Shown piece after piece: positions 36,243 through 43,190 of a stretch of DNA of 64,000 bases. Every line of letters begins with the position of its first letter. Position 1 is the first letter of the stretch. The notes under the pieces are model-generated. The model searched no databases and was not told the origin of the DNA. It saw only the letters and a list, made by a program, of their open reading frames with translations. The stretch is taken from assembly GCA_964475595.1 (NCBI GenBank), contig CAYYXG010000001.1, forward strand, positions 1 to 64,000, read 5' to 3'. Made by a program: the position numbers and the translations under genes. This stretch comes from RGEC01 sp964475595 (GTDB lineage Bacteria; Bacteroidota; Bacteroidia; NS11-12g; UBA955).

Positions 36243-36683
36243 ATGAAAAACTACTTTAAATCATTCGTGCTTTTCGGCATACTTGCCGGATTGTTGTTTT
36301 CTTCATGTGGTAAATATGATGAGGGACCCAATTTTTCACTGCGAAGTAAAAAATCCCGATTGGTTAATGTCTGGGTAATTGACAAAGTAATGCAGGACGG
36401 AGAGGACGTTACAGCAATGATTTTGGAGAGTAATCCCAATTATTCTATGGACATCAGAAAGGACAATACAGTTATAATAACCCAATATGATGAAGACTTG
36501 GGACAGATGGTGGAGAATAAAGGAAAATGGGAATTTTCCAAGGATAAAGAAGAAGTAGAATTCTCAGATGATGAGACAGGTCAGATATCAACGGAAGAGA
36601 TTTTACGGCTTACCAATAATGAATTTTGGGCTGAACTCGACCTTGGCTTTACAAAATTGGAATTTCGATACAAACCTAAATGA
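36243..36683 (+). CDS. Lipocalin-like lipoprotein, paralogue 1
   Basis: The 146-residue protein has a lipoprotein signal with lipobox FSSC and cysteine 22, followed by GKYDEGP and SLRSKKSRLVNVWVIDKV. The rest is a small beta barrel with the pattern IRKDNTVIITQYDEDLGQMVENKGKWEFSKDKEEVEF and a conserved ILRLTNNEFWAEL. This fits the many small lipocalin-like lipoproteins of Bacteroidota, with unknown ligands. It is the first of three tandem copies (next at 36770 and 37425), all on the plus strand with separate leader regions. Confidence 0.75.
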   Translation: MKNYFKSFVLFGILAGLLFSSCGKYDEGPNFSLRSKKSRLVNVWVIDKVMQDGEDVTAMILESNPNYSMDIRKDNTVIITQYDEDLGQMVENKGKWEFSKDKEEVEFSDDETGQISTEEILRLTNNEFWAELDLGFTKLEFRYKPK

Positions 36684-36710
36684 ATGCATTGATGCGTTAT
36701 TCTGCAATAT

Positions 36711-36733
36711 GGAATTCTTAATTTATTGAATTG
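36711..36733 (+). repeat. Conserved element upstream of lipoprotein paralogue 2
   Basis: This 23-base stretch starts ggaattcttaattt and ends tgaattg. It matches 37361-37383 at 21 of 23 positions, with both differences in the centre. It lies 37 bases before the start codon of paralogue 2, and its partner lies 41 bases before that of paralogue 3. It may be a duplicated promoter or operator. Confidence 0.5.
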
Positions 36734-36769
36734 ATTTAAGTTAACTTAATCTCGCATAAAATAATAAAT

Positions 36770-37192
36770 ATGAAAAAAATATCAATTTTAATAGTCGTTA
36801 TGATTAGCATGGGGATAGTATCTTTTTCTTCCTGCAAAAAAGGAAAGGATGATGTAGTTATTTCACAACCCTCTAGAAAAAACCTCATTGTAAACACATG
36901 GGTGATTGAAAAATACTTCGAGAATGGGGAGGATATCTCCAATGAGATGCTCCCATTCTTGGCTGATTATACATGGCAATTCAGAAAGGATGGTACTTAT
37001 GAATTATTAATTAATGGCGATAGGGAAACCGGCACTTGGACCATGGACAGCAATGAAGAAAATTTGGAGCTGTTAATTGACGGTTCTATGGTCCCGGACA
37101 CATTGAAAATTCTTCGCCTTAGAAGCACAGAAATGAGGTTGATGGTAGATTATTATGCGACCAAAATTGAGCTCCATTATAAACCCAAGTGA
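36770..37192 (+). CDS. Lipocalin-like lipoprotein, paralogue 2
   Basis: The 140-residue protein has a lipoprotein signal ending FSSC (cysteine 22), then CKKGKDDVV rather than the GKYDEGP of its siblings. From NTWVIEKYFENGEDIS onward it follows the third copy closely: MLPFLADYTWQFRKDGTYE, LINGDRETGTWTMDSNEENLELL and KILRLRSTEM. It is probably anchored in the outer or inner membrane. A hairpin terminator lies 23 bases after the stop. The function is unknown. Confidence 0.75.
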   Translation: MKKISILIVVMISMGIVSFSSCKKGKDDVVISQPSRKNLIVNTWVIEKYFENGEDISNEMLPFLADYTWQFRKDGTYELLINGDRETGTWTMDSNEENLELLIDGSMVPDTLKILRLRSTEMRLMVDYYATKIELHYKPK

Positions 37193-37215
37193 TTCTTCAG
37201 TTATAGCTACTGAGA

Positions 37216-37242
37216 AAACTGCAATTAAAGGTTGCGGTTTTT
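37216..37242 (+). terminator. Intrinsic terminator after lipoprotein paralogue 2
   Basis: AAACTGCAA (37216-37224) pairs with TTGCGGTTT (37232-37240), nine pairs with one G-U, and the arm runs into five T. It isolates paralogue 2 from paralogue 3. Confidence 0.55.
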
Positions 37243-37360
37243 ATAGGTACTACACCTAATAGATTAAACAGGAACAAGCATAATCCAACTTGCCATTTCA
37301 AGTGTAAAACCATCCATTCAGATTTCCAATCAGAATCAATGTTTAACAAATCGGACATAA

Positions 37361-37383
37361 GGAATTCTTAATTTGGTGAATTG
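37361..37383 (+). repeat. Conserved element upstream of lipoprotein paralogue 3
   Basis: Second copy of the element at 36711-36733, 21 of 23 bases identical. It spans the position of the -33 TTTG at 37372-37375, so it may be part of a shared promoter. Confidence 0.5.
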
Positions 37384-37404
37384 CGGCTTACTCATGTATT
37401 TTTG
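37372..37404 (+). promoter_or_regulatory. Promoter of the broken third lipoprotein gene
   Basis: TTTG at 37372-37375 and an exact TATTTTTG box at 37397-37404 are 21 bases apart; the ATG follows at 37425. The promoter looks intact although the gene carries a stop codon. Confidence 0.55.
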
Positions 37405-37424
37405 CGATTACTAATTTAAAAAAC

Positions 37425-37847
37425 ATGAAAAAAATCTCAGTTATTCTATTTGCCGTGGTTGTCATGGCCCTCGTAACATTCTCTTCTTGCGGCAAGTATG
37501 AAGAAGGACCCGGTATTTAACTGCGTTCTAAAAAGTCTCGTGTGGTAAACACATGGGTAATTGAAAAATACCTCGTAAACGGTCAAGACCTTACCAGCCA
37601 GATTCTGCCATTTTTAGGTAATTATTCAATTGAATACAAGAAAGATGAAACATTCGAAGCGCTGATTGATGGCGACCGTGAAACCGGAAAATGGTCATTT
37701 GACAGCAAAAAAGAAAACTTGGAAGTAATGTACGATGGATCTACCTCCAAGGACTTATCTAAAATTCTCCGCCTTACCAATAATGAGATGTGGCTAGTAG
37801 AAGAGGATGGAACAGATAAATATGAAATTCATTTCAAATCTAAGTAA
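37425..37847 (+). pseudogene. Lipocalin-like lipoprotein, paralogue 3, with one in-frame stop
   Basis: Translation from ATG 37425 gives a good lipoprotein signal (FSSC, cysteine 22) and GKYEEGPGI, then TAA at 37518-37520 (codon 32). The same frame continues at once as LRSKKSRVVNTWVIEKYLVNG and runs without another stop to 37847. Paralogue 1 has GPNFSLRSKKSR at this place, so the stop replaces a serine codon, probably TCA to TAA. The rest keeps all family features (DGDRETGKWSFDSKKENLEV, KILRLTNNEMWL). It is a very young pseudogene, a readthrough case or a base error. Promoter and terminator are intact. Confidence 0.75.
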
Positions 37848-37867
37848 TTAGCAAACTATTCAAAGGA

Positions 37868-37896
37868 AAGCCGCAACAGCCCGTTGCGGCTTTTTT
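37868..37896 (+). terminator. Intrinsic terminator after lipoprotein paralogue 3
   Basis: gccgcaac and gttgcggc form a perfect 8-bp stem around a five-base loop, followed by six T. Confidence 0.8.
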
Positions 37897-37940
37897 ATTA
37901 TGAATCTCTCTTAAATCACCGAATTGGCATGTGTTTTGAT

Positions 37941-37948
37941 TTACTTTG
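37941..37948 (+). promoter_or_regulatory. Weak -7 box for the TlpA-like gene
   Basis: TTACTTTG differs from TAnnTTTG at one base and lies 10 bases before the chosen ATG at 37959. A TTG at 37924-37926 is only 14 bases upstream, closer than usual. Confidence 0.3.
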
Positions 37949-37958
37949 CAAAACGTAT

Positions 37959-38468
37959 ATGAGAAATATTCTGCTTTTTGCTTCGGCTATGGTAATGTTC
38001 ATCTTTCATTCCAATGCCCAAAGTCAAACTCTCCCTTCTGTTCAAGTGAAAAATTTGGATGGACAACCCCTGGATTTTATGAAAGTAGCGGATTCCGGAA
38101 AAATTACCGTAGTATCCTTTTGGGCCACATGGTGTGCTCCCTGCATTAAAGAATTGGAGGCCATCAATGAACATTATGCAGAGTGGCAAAAAAAATACAA
38201 CATGAAACTCGTGGCCGTGAGCATCGATGACGCCCGCAATAGCAAAAAAGTGAAGCCCAAAGTGTTGGGTTACGGCTGGGAATACGATATCATCCTTGAT
38301 GAGAATTCAGATCTGGCACGTGCCATGAACGTGAACAATCCTCCCATGACCTTCATTGTAGACCGATCGGGAAAAGTGGTATGGTCTCACCAGGGTTATA
38401 CACCGGGTGCAGAGGAAGAGCTGGAAAAGCAAATAGCCATGATTTCTTCCGGAGGGCAAGAGAAATAA
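37959..38468 (+). CDS. TlpA/ResA-like exported thioredoxin-fold protein
   Basis: The ATG at 37959 gives 169 residues with a signal peptide (NILLFASAMVMFIFHSNAQ). An in-frame ATG at 37884 lies inside the preceding terminator and is rejected. The thioredoxin fold carries VVSFWATWCAPCIKELEAI with the CxxC pair, then VAVSIDDARNSKKV, and the cis-proline in VNNPPMTFIVD. Such proteins reduce or rearrange disulfides in the periplasm, for example during cytochrome c maturation or stress. It lies 47 bases upstream of ferritin. Confidence 0.85.
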   Translation: MRNILLFASAMVMFIFHSNAQSQTLPSVQVKNLDGQPLDFMKVADSGKITVVSFWATWCAPCIKELEAINEHYAEWQKKYNMKLVAVSIDDARNSKKVKPKVLGYGWEYDIILDENSDLARAMNVNNPPMTFIVDRSGKVVWSHQGYTPGAEEELEKQIAMISSGGQEK

Positions 38469-38515
38469 AAACAAAACATAAAGTTACGGGTTTTTAAGTA
38501 AATAAACAAATAGTT

Positions 38516-39037
38516 ATGATTTCAAAAACGATAGAAAAAGCCCTTCAGCACCAGATCGCCCTGGAGGCGTATTCCAGTGCCGTGTATCTGAGCATGGCAA
38601 GCTGGATGGATGCAGAAGGATTTGAAGGGGCCGCCGCATTCTTCTACAAGCAAAGCGACGAGGAAAGAATGCACATGCTCAAGATTTTTCATTTCATCAA
38701 CGATAATGACGGACATGCCATGGTTCCAGCCATAGAAGCTCCACCCAAATCATTCAAAGATTTCCATACCTGCTTTAATAGTGTGCTGGAGCAGGAGCAG
38801 AAAGTAACCCAAAGTATTCATGAACTGGTGAACGTATCGCTAAAAGAGCGAGACCATGCAGCCCATAATTTTCTTCAGTGGTATGTGAGTGAGCAAATGG
38901 AGGAAGAGAAGCAGGTAAAGAGTATACTGAACAAACTCAAAATCATCGGCAAAGACGGCAGTGGCCTGTATTTGCTGGACCGCGAGCTGGGTCAAATGGC
39001 GGCAGCCGCTCCCGATGGGGAAGAGGCAGGTGCCTGA
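38516..39037 (+). CDS. ftnA: Non-heme ferritin
   Basis: The 173-residue four-helix protein stores iron in a 24-mer shell. Ferroxidase ligands appear in ALEAYSSAVYLSMASWMD (Glu17 region), SDEERMHMLKIFHFIND (Glu and His), and SEQMEEEKQVKSIL. The extra C-terminal tail (MAAAAPDGEEAGA) is Ala- and Glu-rich and beyond the normal core. It probably shares a transcript with the TlpA-like gene upstream. Confidence 0.93.
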   Translation: MISKTIEKALQHQIALEAYSSAVYLSMASWMDAEGFEGAAAFFYKQSDEERMHMLKIFHFINDNDGHAMVPAIEAPPKSFKDFHTCFNSVLEQEQKVTQSIHELVNVSLKERDHAAHNFLQWYVSEQMEEEKQVKSILNKLKIIGKDGSGLYLLDRELGQMAAAAPDGEEAGA

Positions 39038-39085
39038 TTCTTTTAAAATCTGTGTAATAAATAAGGCATTTCCCTGTTTGGGGTA

Positions 39086-39114
39086 TTGTGCTTTTCCGCT
39101 ATTGCATATTTTTG
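39086..39114 (+). promoter_or_regulatory. Promoter of the gldA operon
   Basis: TTG at 39086-39088, an 18-base spacer, and an exact TATTTTTG box at 39107-39114. It lies inside a longer open reading frame but only 11 bases before GTG 39125, which supports that GTG as the true start. Confidence 0.6.
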
Positions 39115-39124
39115 CAACACCAAC

Positions 39125-40042
39125 GTGAGCATTCAGGTACATCAGCTGACCAAGAATTACGGCGCCCAAACGGCGGTCGATCATATTTCGTTTGAAATTG
39201 CGCCCGGTGAAATTGTGGGTTTTCTGGGTCCAAACGGAGCCGGCAAAAGCACTACCATGAAAATGCTTACCTGCTATATTCCACCTACCTCCGGTGAAGC
39301 CAAAGTTTGCGGACTGGATGTGAATGAACAAAGCATCAGGGTGAGAAAACACGTGGGCTATCTGCCGGAACACAATCCCCTTTACCTTGACATGTACGTG
39401 AAGGAATACCTGGCTTTTGCTGCCGGGATGGGGGGCGTGAAAAATGTAAAAAATCGGGTGGAAGAGGTAATTGCGCTCACCCACCTGGGGCGTGAAATGC
39501 ATAAGAAAATCGGGCAACTTTCCAAAGGTTACCGTCAGCGGGTGGGGCTCGCTCAGGCCATTATTCACGATCCTGATGTGCTAATCCTGGATGAACCCAC
39601 CAGTGGTTTGGATCCCAACCAAGTGATGGAAATTCGCGATCTGATTCGCAGCTTGGGCAGTAATAAAACCATTATGCTGAGTACCCATATCATGCAGGAG
39701 GTGGAGGCCATTTGCAGCCGGGTCATCATCATAGACAAAGGCCATATTGTGGCCGATGACAAACTGGATAACCTGCGAAGCCAAACCGCTGAAAAGTGGA
39801 TAGTGCGGGTGCAGTTTGCCTCAGTTGTAAAAGAAACCGACCTAAACACCATACCCGGTATATTGCAGGTATCTAGTTTGGGGAACAACGCATGGCGTTT
39901 GTCCGGCGACAATCCTCAATTCAGGCAAGCAGTTTCCCATTTTGCCCTGTCTTCCAACCTGGAGGTAACAGAACTGGTGAGTGAAAAAGACAATCTGGAA
40001 ACCATTTTTAGACAACTGACAAAGCATGTGGACGGTTTATAA
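39125..40042 (+). CDS. gldA: Gliding motility-associated ABC transporter ATP-binding protein GldA
   Basis: Starting at GTG 39125 the protein has 305 residues and begins SIQVHQLTKNYGAQTAV, the GldA start; the upstream ATG at 39086 sits in the promoter. The Walker A motif is GPNGAGKST, the signature LSKGYRQRVGLAQAI, and Walker B VLILDEPTSGLDP. The conserved VGYLPEHNPLYLDMYVKEYL is typical of GldA-type subunits. It energises the GldF/GldG complex needed for gliding motility. It overlaps gldF by 17 bases. In Flavobacterium johnsoniae gldA is, as I recall, apart from gldFG, so contiguity here is notable. Confidence 0.9.
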   Translation: MSIQVHQLTKNYGAQTAVDHISFEIAPGEIVGFLGPNGAGKSTTMKMLTCYIPPTSGEAKVCGLDVNEQSIRVRKHVGYLPEHNPLYLDMYVKEYLAFAAGMGGVKNVKNRVEEVIALTHLGREMHKKIGQLSKGYRQRVGLAQAIIHDPDVLILDEPTSGLDPNQVMEIRDLIRSLGSNKTIMLSTHIMQEVEAICSRVIIIDKGHIVADDKLDNLRSQTAEKWIVRVQFASVVKETDLNTIPGILQVSSLGNNAWRLSGDNPQFRQAVSHFALSSNLEVTELVSEKDNLETIFRQLTKHVDGL

Positions 40043-40754
40043 AAAAGAAATTCGAAGCTTCCTCAGCTCACTCATTGCCTATTTGGTGATGCTGGTGTTT
40101 TTGGGTGCAACAGGGCTGTTTATGTGGGTAATCAAAGGCAACAGTGTGTTTGATCTTGGACTGTCTAGCATGCAGGTGATGTTTGAAATGGCTCCTTATT
40201 TATTTATTTTTCTGATTTCTGCCATTACCATGCGCAGTTTTTCTGAAGAAAAACGCCTTGGAACCCTGGAAACATTAACTACCAGACCCGTTTCAGACTT
40301 GGGAATTATTATGGGTAAATACCTGGCAGGTGTTTCGCTGCTACTCATTGCCCTATTGCCCACTCTGGCATATTACTACAGCGTTTCACAATTGGGTAAC
40401 CCGGCCGGAAATGTAGATACCGGCGCCATGTGGGGCAGTTATCTCGGATTGATATTTCTGGGAATGGCTTATACCGCAATGGGGGTATTTTCTTCAGCTG
40501 TTACGGATAACCAGATTGTGGCCTTGATATTGAGCATGACATTGGGCTTCTTTTTTTATGTGTTGCTGGGCATGATGGGCGATATCGCAGCGCTGGATGC
40601 CATTGGAAAAAGTCTTGAGTGGTTTAGTCTTGAATACCATTATGATAGTATTAGCAGGGGTGTGATGGATACCCGTGATGTATTATATATGCTAAGTTTT
40701 AGTGCATTGTTTATAGGGTTAACCAAAATGGTTTTTGAAAGCAGGAAATGGTGA
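40026..40754 (+). CDS. gldF: Gliding motility-associated ABC transporter permease GldF
   Basis: The 242-residue inner-membrane protein begins MWTVYKKEIRSFLSSLIAYLVM and has about six hydrophobic segments. The family signature TMRSFSEEKRLGTLETLTTRPVSDLGIIMGKYLAG links the second segment to the coupling region. It forms the permease half of GldA/F/G. Its 5' end overlaps gldA and its stop overlaps the gldG start region. Confidence 0.92.
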   Translation: MWTVYKKEIRSFLSSLIAYLVMLVFLGATGLFMWVIKGNSVFDLGLSSMQVMFEMAPYLFIFLISAITMRSFSEEKRLGTLETLTTRPVSDLGIIMGKYLAGVSLLLIALLPTLAYYYSVSQLGNPAGNVDTGAMWGSYLGLIFLGMAYTAMGVFSSAVTDNQIVALILSMTLGFFFYVLLGMMGDIAALDAIGKSLEWFSLEYHYDSISRGVMDTRDVLYMLSFSALFIGLTKMVFESRKW

Positions 40755-42514
40755 TGAAAAAGCGCAGACTACAAAAAACCCAAAGTTGGCTGGAAATGCT
40801 GATGCTGGTGGTGGGCATTGTAGTTATCAATGCGTTGTCATCATTGTATTATAAGCGTATTGACCTTACCCAGGAAAAGCGCTACACGCTTAGCGAAACA
40901 AGCCGAAAACTGGCATCAAAAATAGAAGAGAAACTCTATTTTAAACTCTACCTCGATGGGGAGATGAGTGCAAAATTTAAGCAGTTGCGCAATGAAATAC
41001 GCGACATGGCTTATGAATTTCGCGAAGCCAGTGGTGGTAAAATGGAGATAGAAGTCGCTGACCCACTGAAGGATAAGGAGAAAAAAGAGGTGGCCGGTAT
41101 TCTGGAAAGCTTTGCTGAAAGAGGCATAGAGCCGGTTCGGGATGTGGATATGGAAGACGGCGATGAAACCCGCATCAAGTATCTGGTGCCGGGTGCAGAA
41201 TGCATTTACCGCGGAAAAACGGTTGGCATGCGCTTTTTTCAATATGATGTTTCGACAGATATTGAATCCAATATAAAAAAATCCATCGATAACATAGAAT
41301 ACGAGCTGGCCAATGCCTTGCGGCAGTGCGTTACTGAAAAGGCCAAAAAGATTGTGGTTGCTGATGGGAGTGGTGAGATGATTGATGCTCGGGTGGGTTC
41401 TTTTGCTAACGAATTAGGGAGATATTACCAGCTCGAAGCCCTCCATTTGAATGTTGCCGATCCTGAATGTGCCAGACCATTTAGTGCACAAATTGCAGCC
41501 GCGCCTGACAGTGCAGAGCTTGTGCTGCTTCGTAACCTGCAACGCAGATTAAATGCAGCAGATTTGCTGATGATCGTTAAGCCCGAAAAGGATTATTCGC
41601 CTGCAGAGCTGTTTCTCATAGATCAGTTTATTATGAAAGGAGGTAAGGTGATGTGGTTGCTGGATCCGGTGCAGGTGGAAATAGACAGTTTTCAACGGGC
41701 TTCCACCTTGATGGCCATGAATAAAGGGCTGGAAAATATAACGACCGGTTTGTTTGGATATGGGGTTGGGCTCAATGCTGATTTGTTGCAGGACTTGGTG
41801 TGTAACCGAATCCCATTGCCAGCCGGTGGTCGTATGCAATTGGTTCCTTTCCCTTATTTTCCCTTGTTTACCACCAAAAATTCCACGCACATCATTACCA
41901 AAAATGTGGGTGCAGTTTGGGCGCAATTTCCGGGTACCCTTAAAATAAAAAAGCGTGACGGACTCGTATCTACGCCATTGCTGGTTTCCTCGCCATATAC
42001 CAAAATTGCCAATGCACCGGCTACCGTAGAACTGATGAATGTGGCCATGATGAGCAATGACAAGCAGTATGCGAAAACCATGCAATCCGGACCACAGGTG
42101 AGCGGTGTATTGTTGGAAGGTAAATTTAAATCGCCCTTTCAATATCAGAAAAAACCCGATTTGGGAGGGTATTTGGCCGATGGAAAAAGCGCTATGATTG
42201 TAATTTCCGATGGAGATATCATGCGGAATTTTGTAAGCAGTAAAGGCGGCAATTTCCCCACGGGCTATGATCGTTACAGCCAGATTACTTTTGCTAACCA
42301 AAAGTTTTTACAAAACTGTGTGGATTATTTGATTGATGATAACGGACTCATTGAAATCAGGGCAAGAGAAACGCAGTTAAGACTGCTGGATCCTGTGAAA
42401 GTGAAAGAGGAGAAATTTTACTGGCAAATGCTGAATTTGTGTCTCCCACTGGCTTTTATCGTTTTGCTGGGCTTTTCAAATTATATAATTCGCAAGAGAA
42501 AATATACGCATTAA
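40748..42514 (+). CDS. gldG: Gliding motility-associated ABC transporter substrate-binding protein GldG
   Basis: The 588-residue protein has an N-terminal membrane segment (WLEMLMLVVGIVVINALSSLYY), a large periplasmic domain that opens RIDLTQEKRYTLSETSRKL, and a C-terminal membrane anchor (LNLCLPLAFIVLLGFSNYII). This is the GldG/Mop layout. The start may be ATG 40748 or ATG 40754; both overlap gldF. With GldA and GldF it makes a transporter-like complex of gliding bacteria whose substrate is unknown. The ruvA start follows 2 bases after its stop. Confidence 0.92.
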   Translation: MVMKKRRLQKTQSWLEMLMLVVGIVVINALSSLYYKRIDLTQEKRYTLSETSRKLASKIEEKLYFKLYLDGEMSAKFKQLRNEIRDMAYEFREASGGKMEIEVADPLKDKEKKEVAGILESFAERGIEPVRDVDMEDGDETRIKYLVPGAECIYRGKTVGMRFFQYDVSTDIESNIKKSIDNIEYELANALRQCVTEKAKKIVVADGSGEMIDARVGSFANELGRYYQLEALHLNVADPECARPFSAQIAAAPDSAELVLLRNLQRRLNAADLLMIVKPEKDYSPAELFLIDQFIMKGGKVMWLLDPVQVEIDSFQRASTLMAMNKGLENITTGLFGYGVGLNADLLQDLVCNRIPLPAGGRMQLVPFPYFPLFTTKNSTHIITKNVGAVWAQFPGTLKIKKRDGLVSTPLLVSSPYTKIANAPATVELMNVAMMSNDKQYAKTMQSGPQVSGVLLEGKFKSPFQYQKKPDLGGYLADGKSAMIVISDGDIMRNFVSSKGGNFPTGYDRYSQITFANQKFLQNCVDYLIDDNGLIEIRARETQLRLLDPVKVKEEKFYWQMLNLCLPLAFIVLLGFSNYIIRKRKYTH

Positions 42515-42516
42515 TT

Positions 42517-43122
42517 ATGTTTGATTTTATTGAAGGAAACGTAGAAAAAATCAGTCCTACCCACGTGGTGATTGAGAACGCAGGCTTGGGATATCTCATT
42601 TCCATAAGCATATACACCTACGAGAAAATAAAATCGCAAAAACAGGCGAGGCTTTTTGTGGAGCAAACCTTCAAAGTTGAAAATCAAAATCCGGTAGGGA
42701 TTGTGCTTTTTGGGTTCAGTGAACCCGAGGAGCGTGAGATGTTTAGACTACTCACTTCAGTTAGTGGAGTGGGGAATAACACCGGCATACTGATGCTGAG
42801 CAGTCTTGATGCAGAATCGCTCGCTGCGGCTATTCTTAATGGCAATGTGGGATTGCTTAAAAGCATCAAAGGGATTGGCGAAAAAACTGCGCAGCGAATT
42901 GTGTTGGAGCTCAGGGATAAACTGGGCGGTAAAAAAATGAAGCCGGGGGCAACATTGGTAAGCCCGGGTGTGTCTGATGCAATGAATGAGGCCCTGTCTG
43001 CACTGCTTAGTTTGGGATACAACAAAAGTGCTGCAGAAAAAACCCTGATGAAAGTATCAGATAATGGTAAAACGTCATTAACGGTTGAGGAACTTATTCG
43101 TAATTCACTGAAAATATTGTAA
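42517..43122 (+). CDS. ruvA: Holliday junction branch migration protein RuvA
   Basis: The ATG at 42517 gives 201 residues starting MFDFIEGNVEKISPTHVVIENAGLGY, the RuvA N-terminus; a longer frame from 42439 runs inside gldG and is rejected. Domain I (OB fold) is followed by the two helix-hairpin-helix motifs in LTSVSGVGNNTGILML and LKSIKGIGEKTAQRIVLELRDKL, and by the C-terminal domain III that contacts RuvB (ALSALLSLGYNKSAAEKTL). It lies just upstream of sprA, a neighbourhood I recall in other Bacteroidota. Confidence 0.95.
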   Translation: MFDFIEGNVEKISPTHVVIENAGLGYLISISIYTYEKIKSQKQARLFVEQTFKVENQNPVGIVLFGFSEPEEREMFRLLTSVSGVGNNTGILMLSSLDAESLAAAILNGNVGLLKSIKGIGEKTAQRIVLELRDKLGGKKMKPGATLVSPGVSDAMNEALSALLSLGYNKSAAEKTLMKVSDNGKTSLTVEELIRNSLKIL

Positions 43123-43190
43123 ATTGCGCAGTTTAACAAAAACCTGACAATATAAGCCGAACTACTACGTTTACTTTTTCTATTTAAATT

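Noticed and set aside
37884..37958. Longer start for the TlpA-like protein
   Set aside because: This ATG lies in the T-run of the preceding terminator, and the extension hides the signal peptide.
39086..39124. Longer start for GldA
   Set aside because: The stretch contains the TAnnTTTG promoter box; family members begin at the residue given by GTG 39125.
41549..42301. 250-residue open frame opposite gldG
   Set aside because: Antisense shadow of a well-supported gene; composition rich in His and Gln without motifs.
42439..42516. Longer start for RuvA
   Set aside because: It lies inside gldG, and RuvA proteins begin at the Met encoded at 42517.
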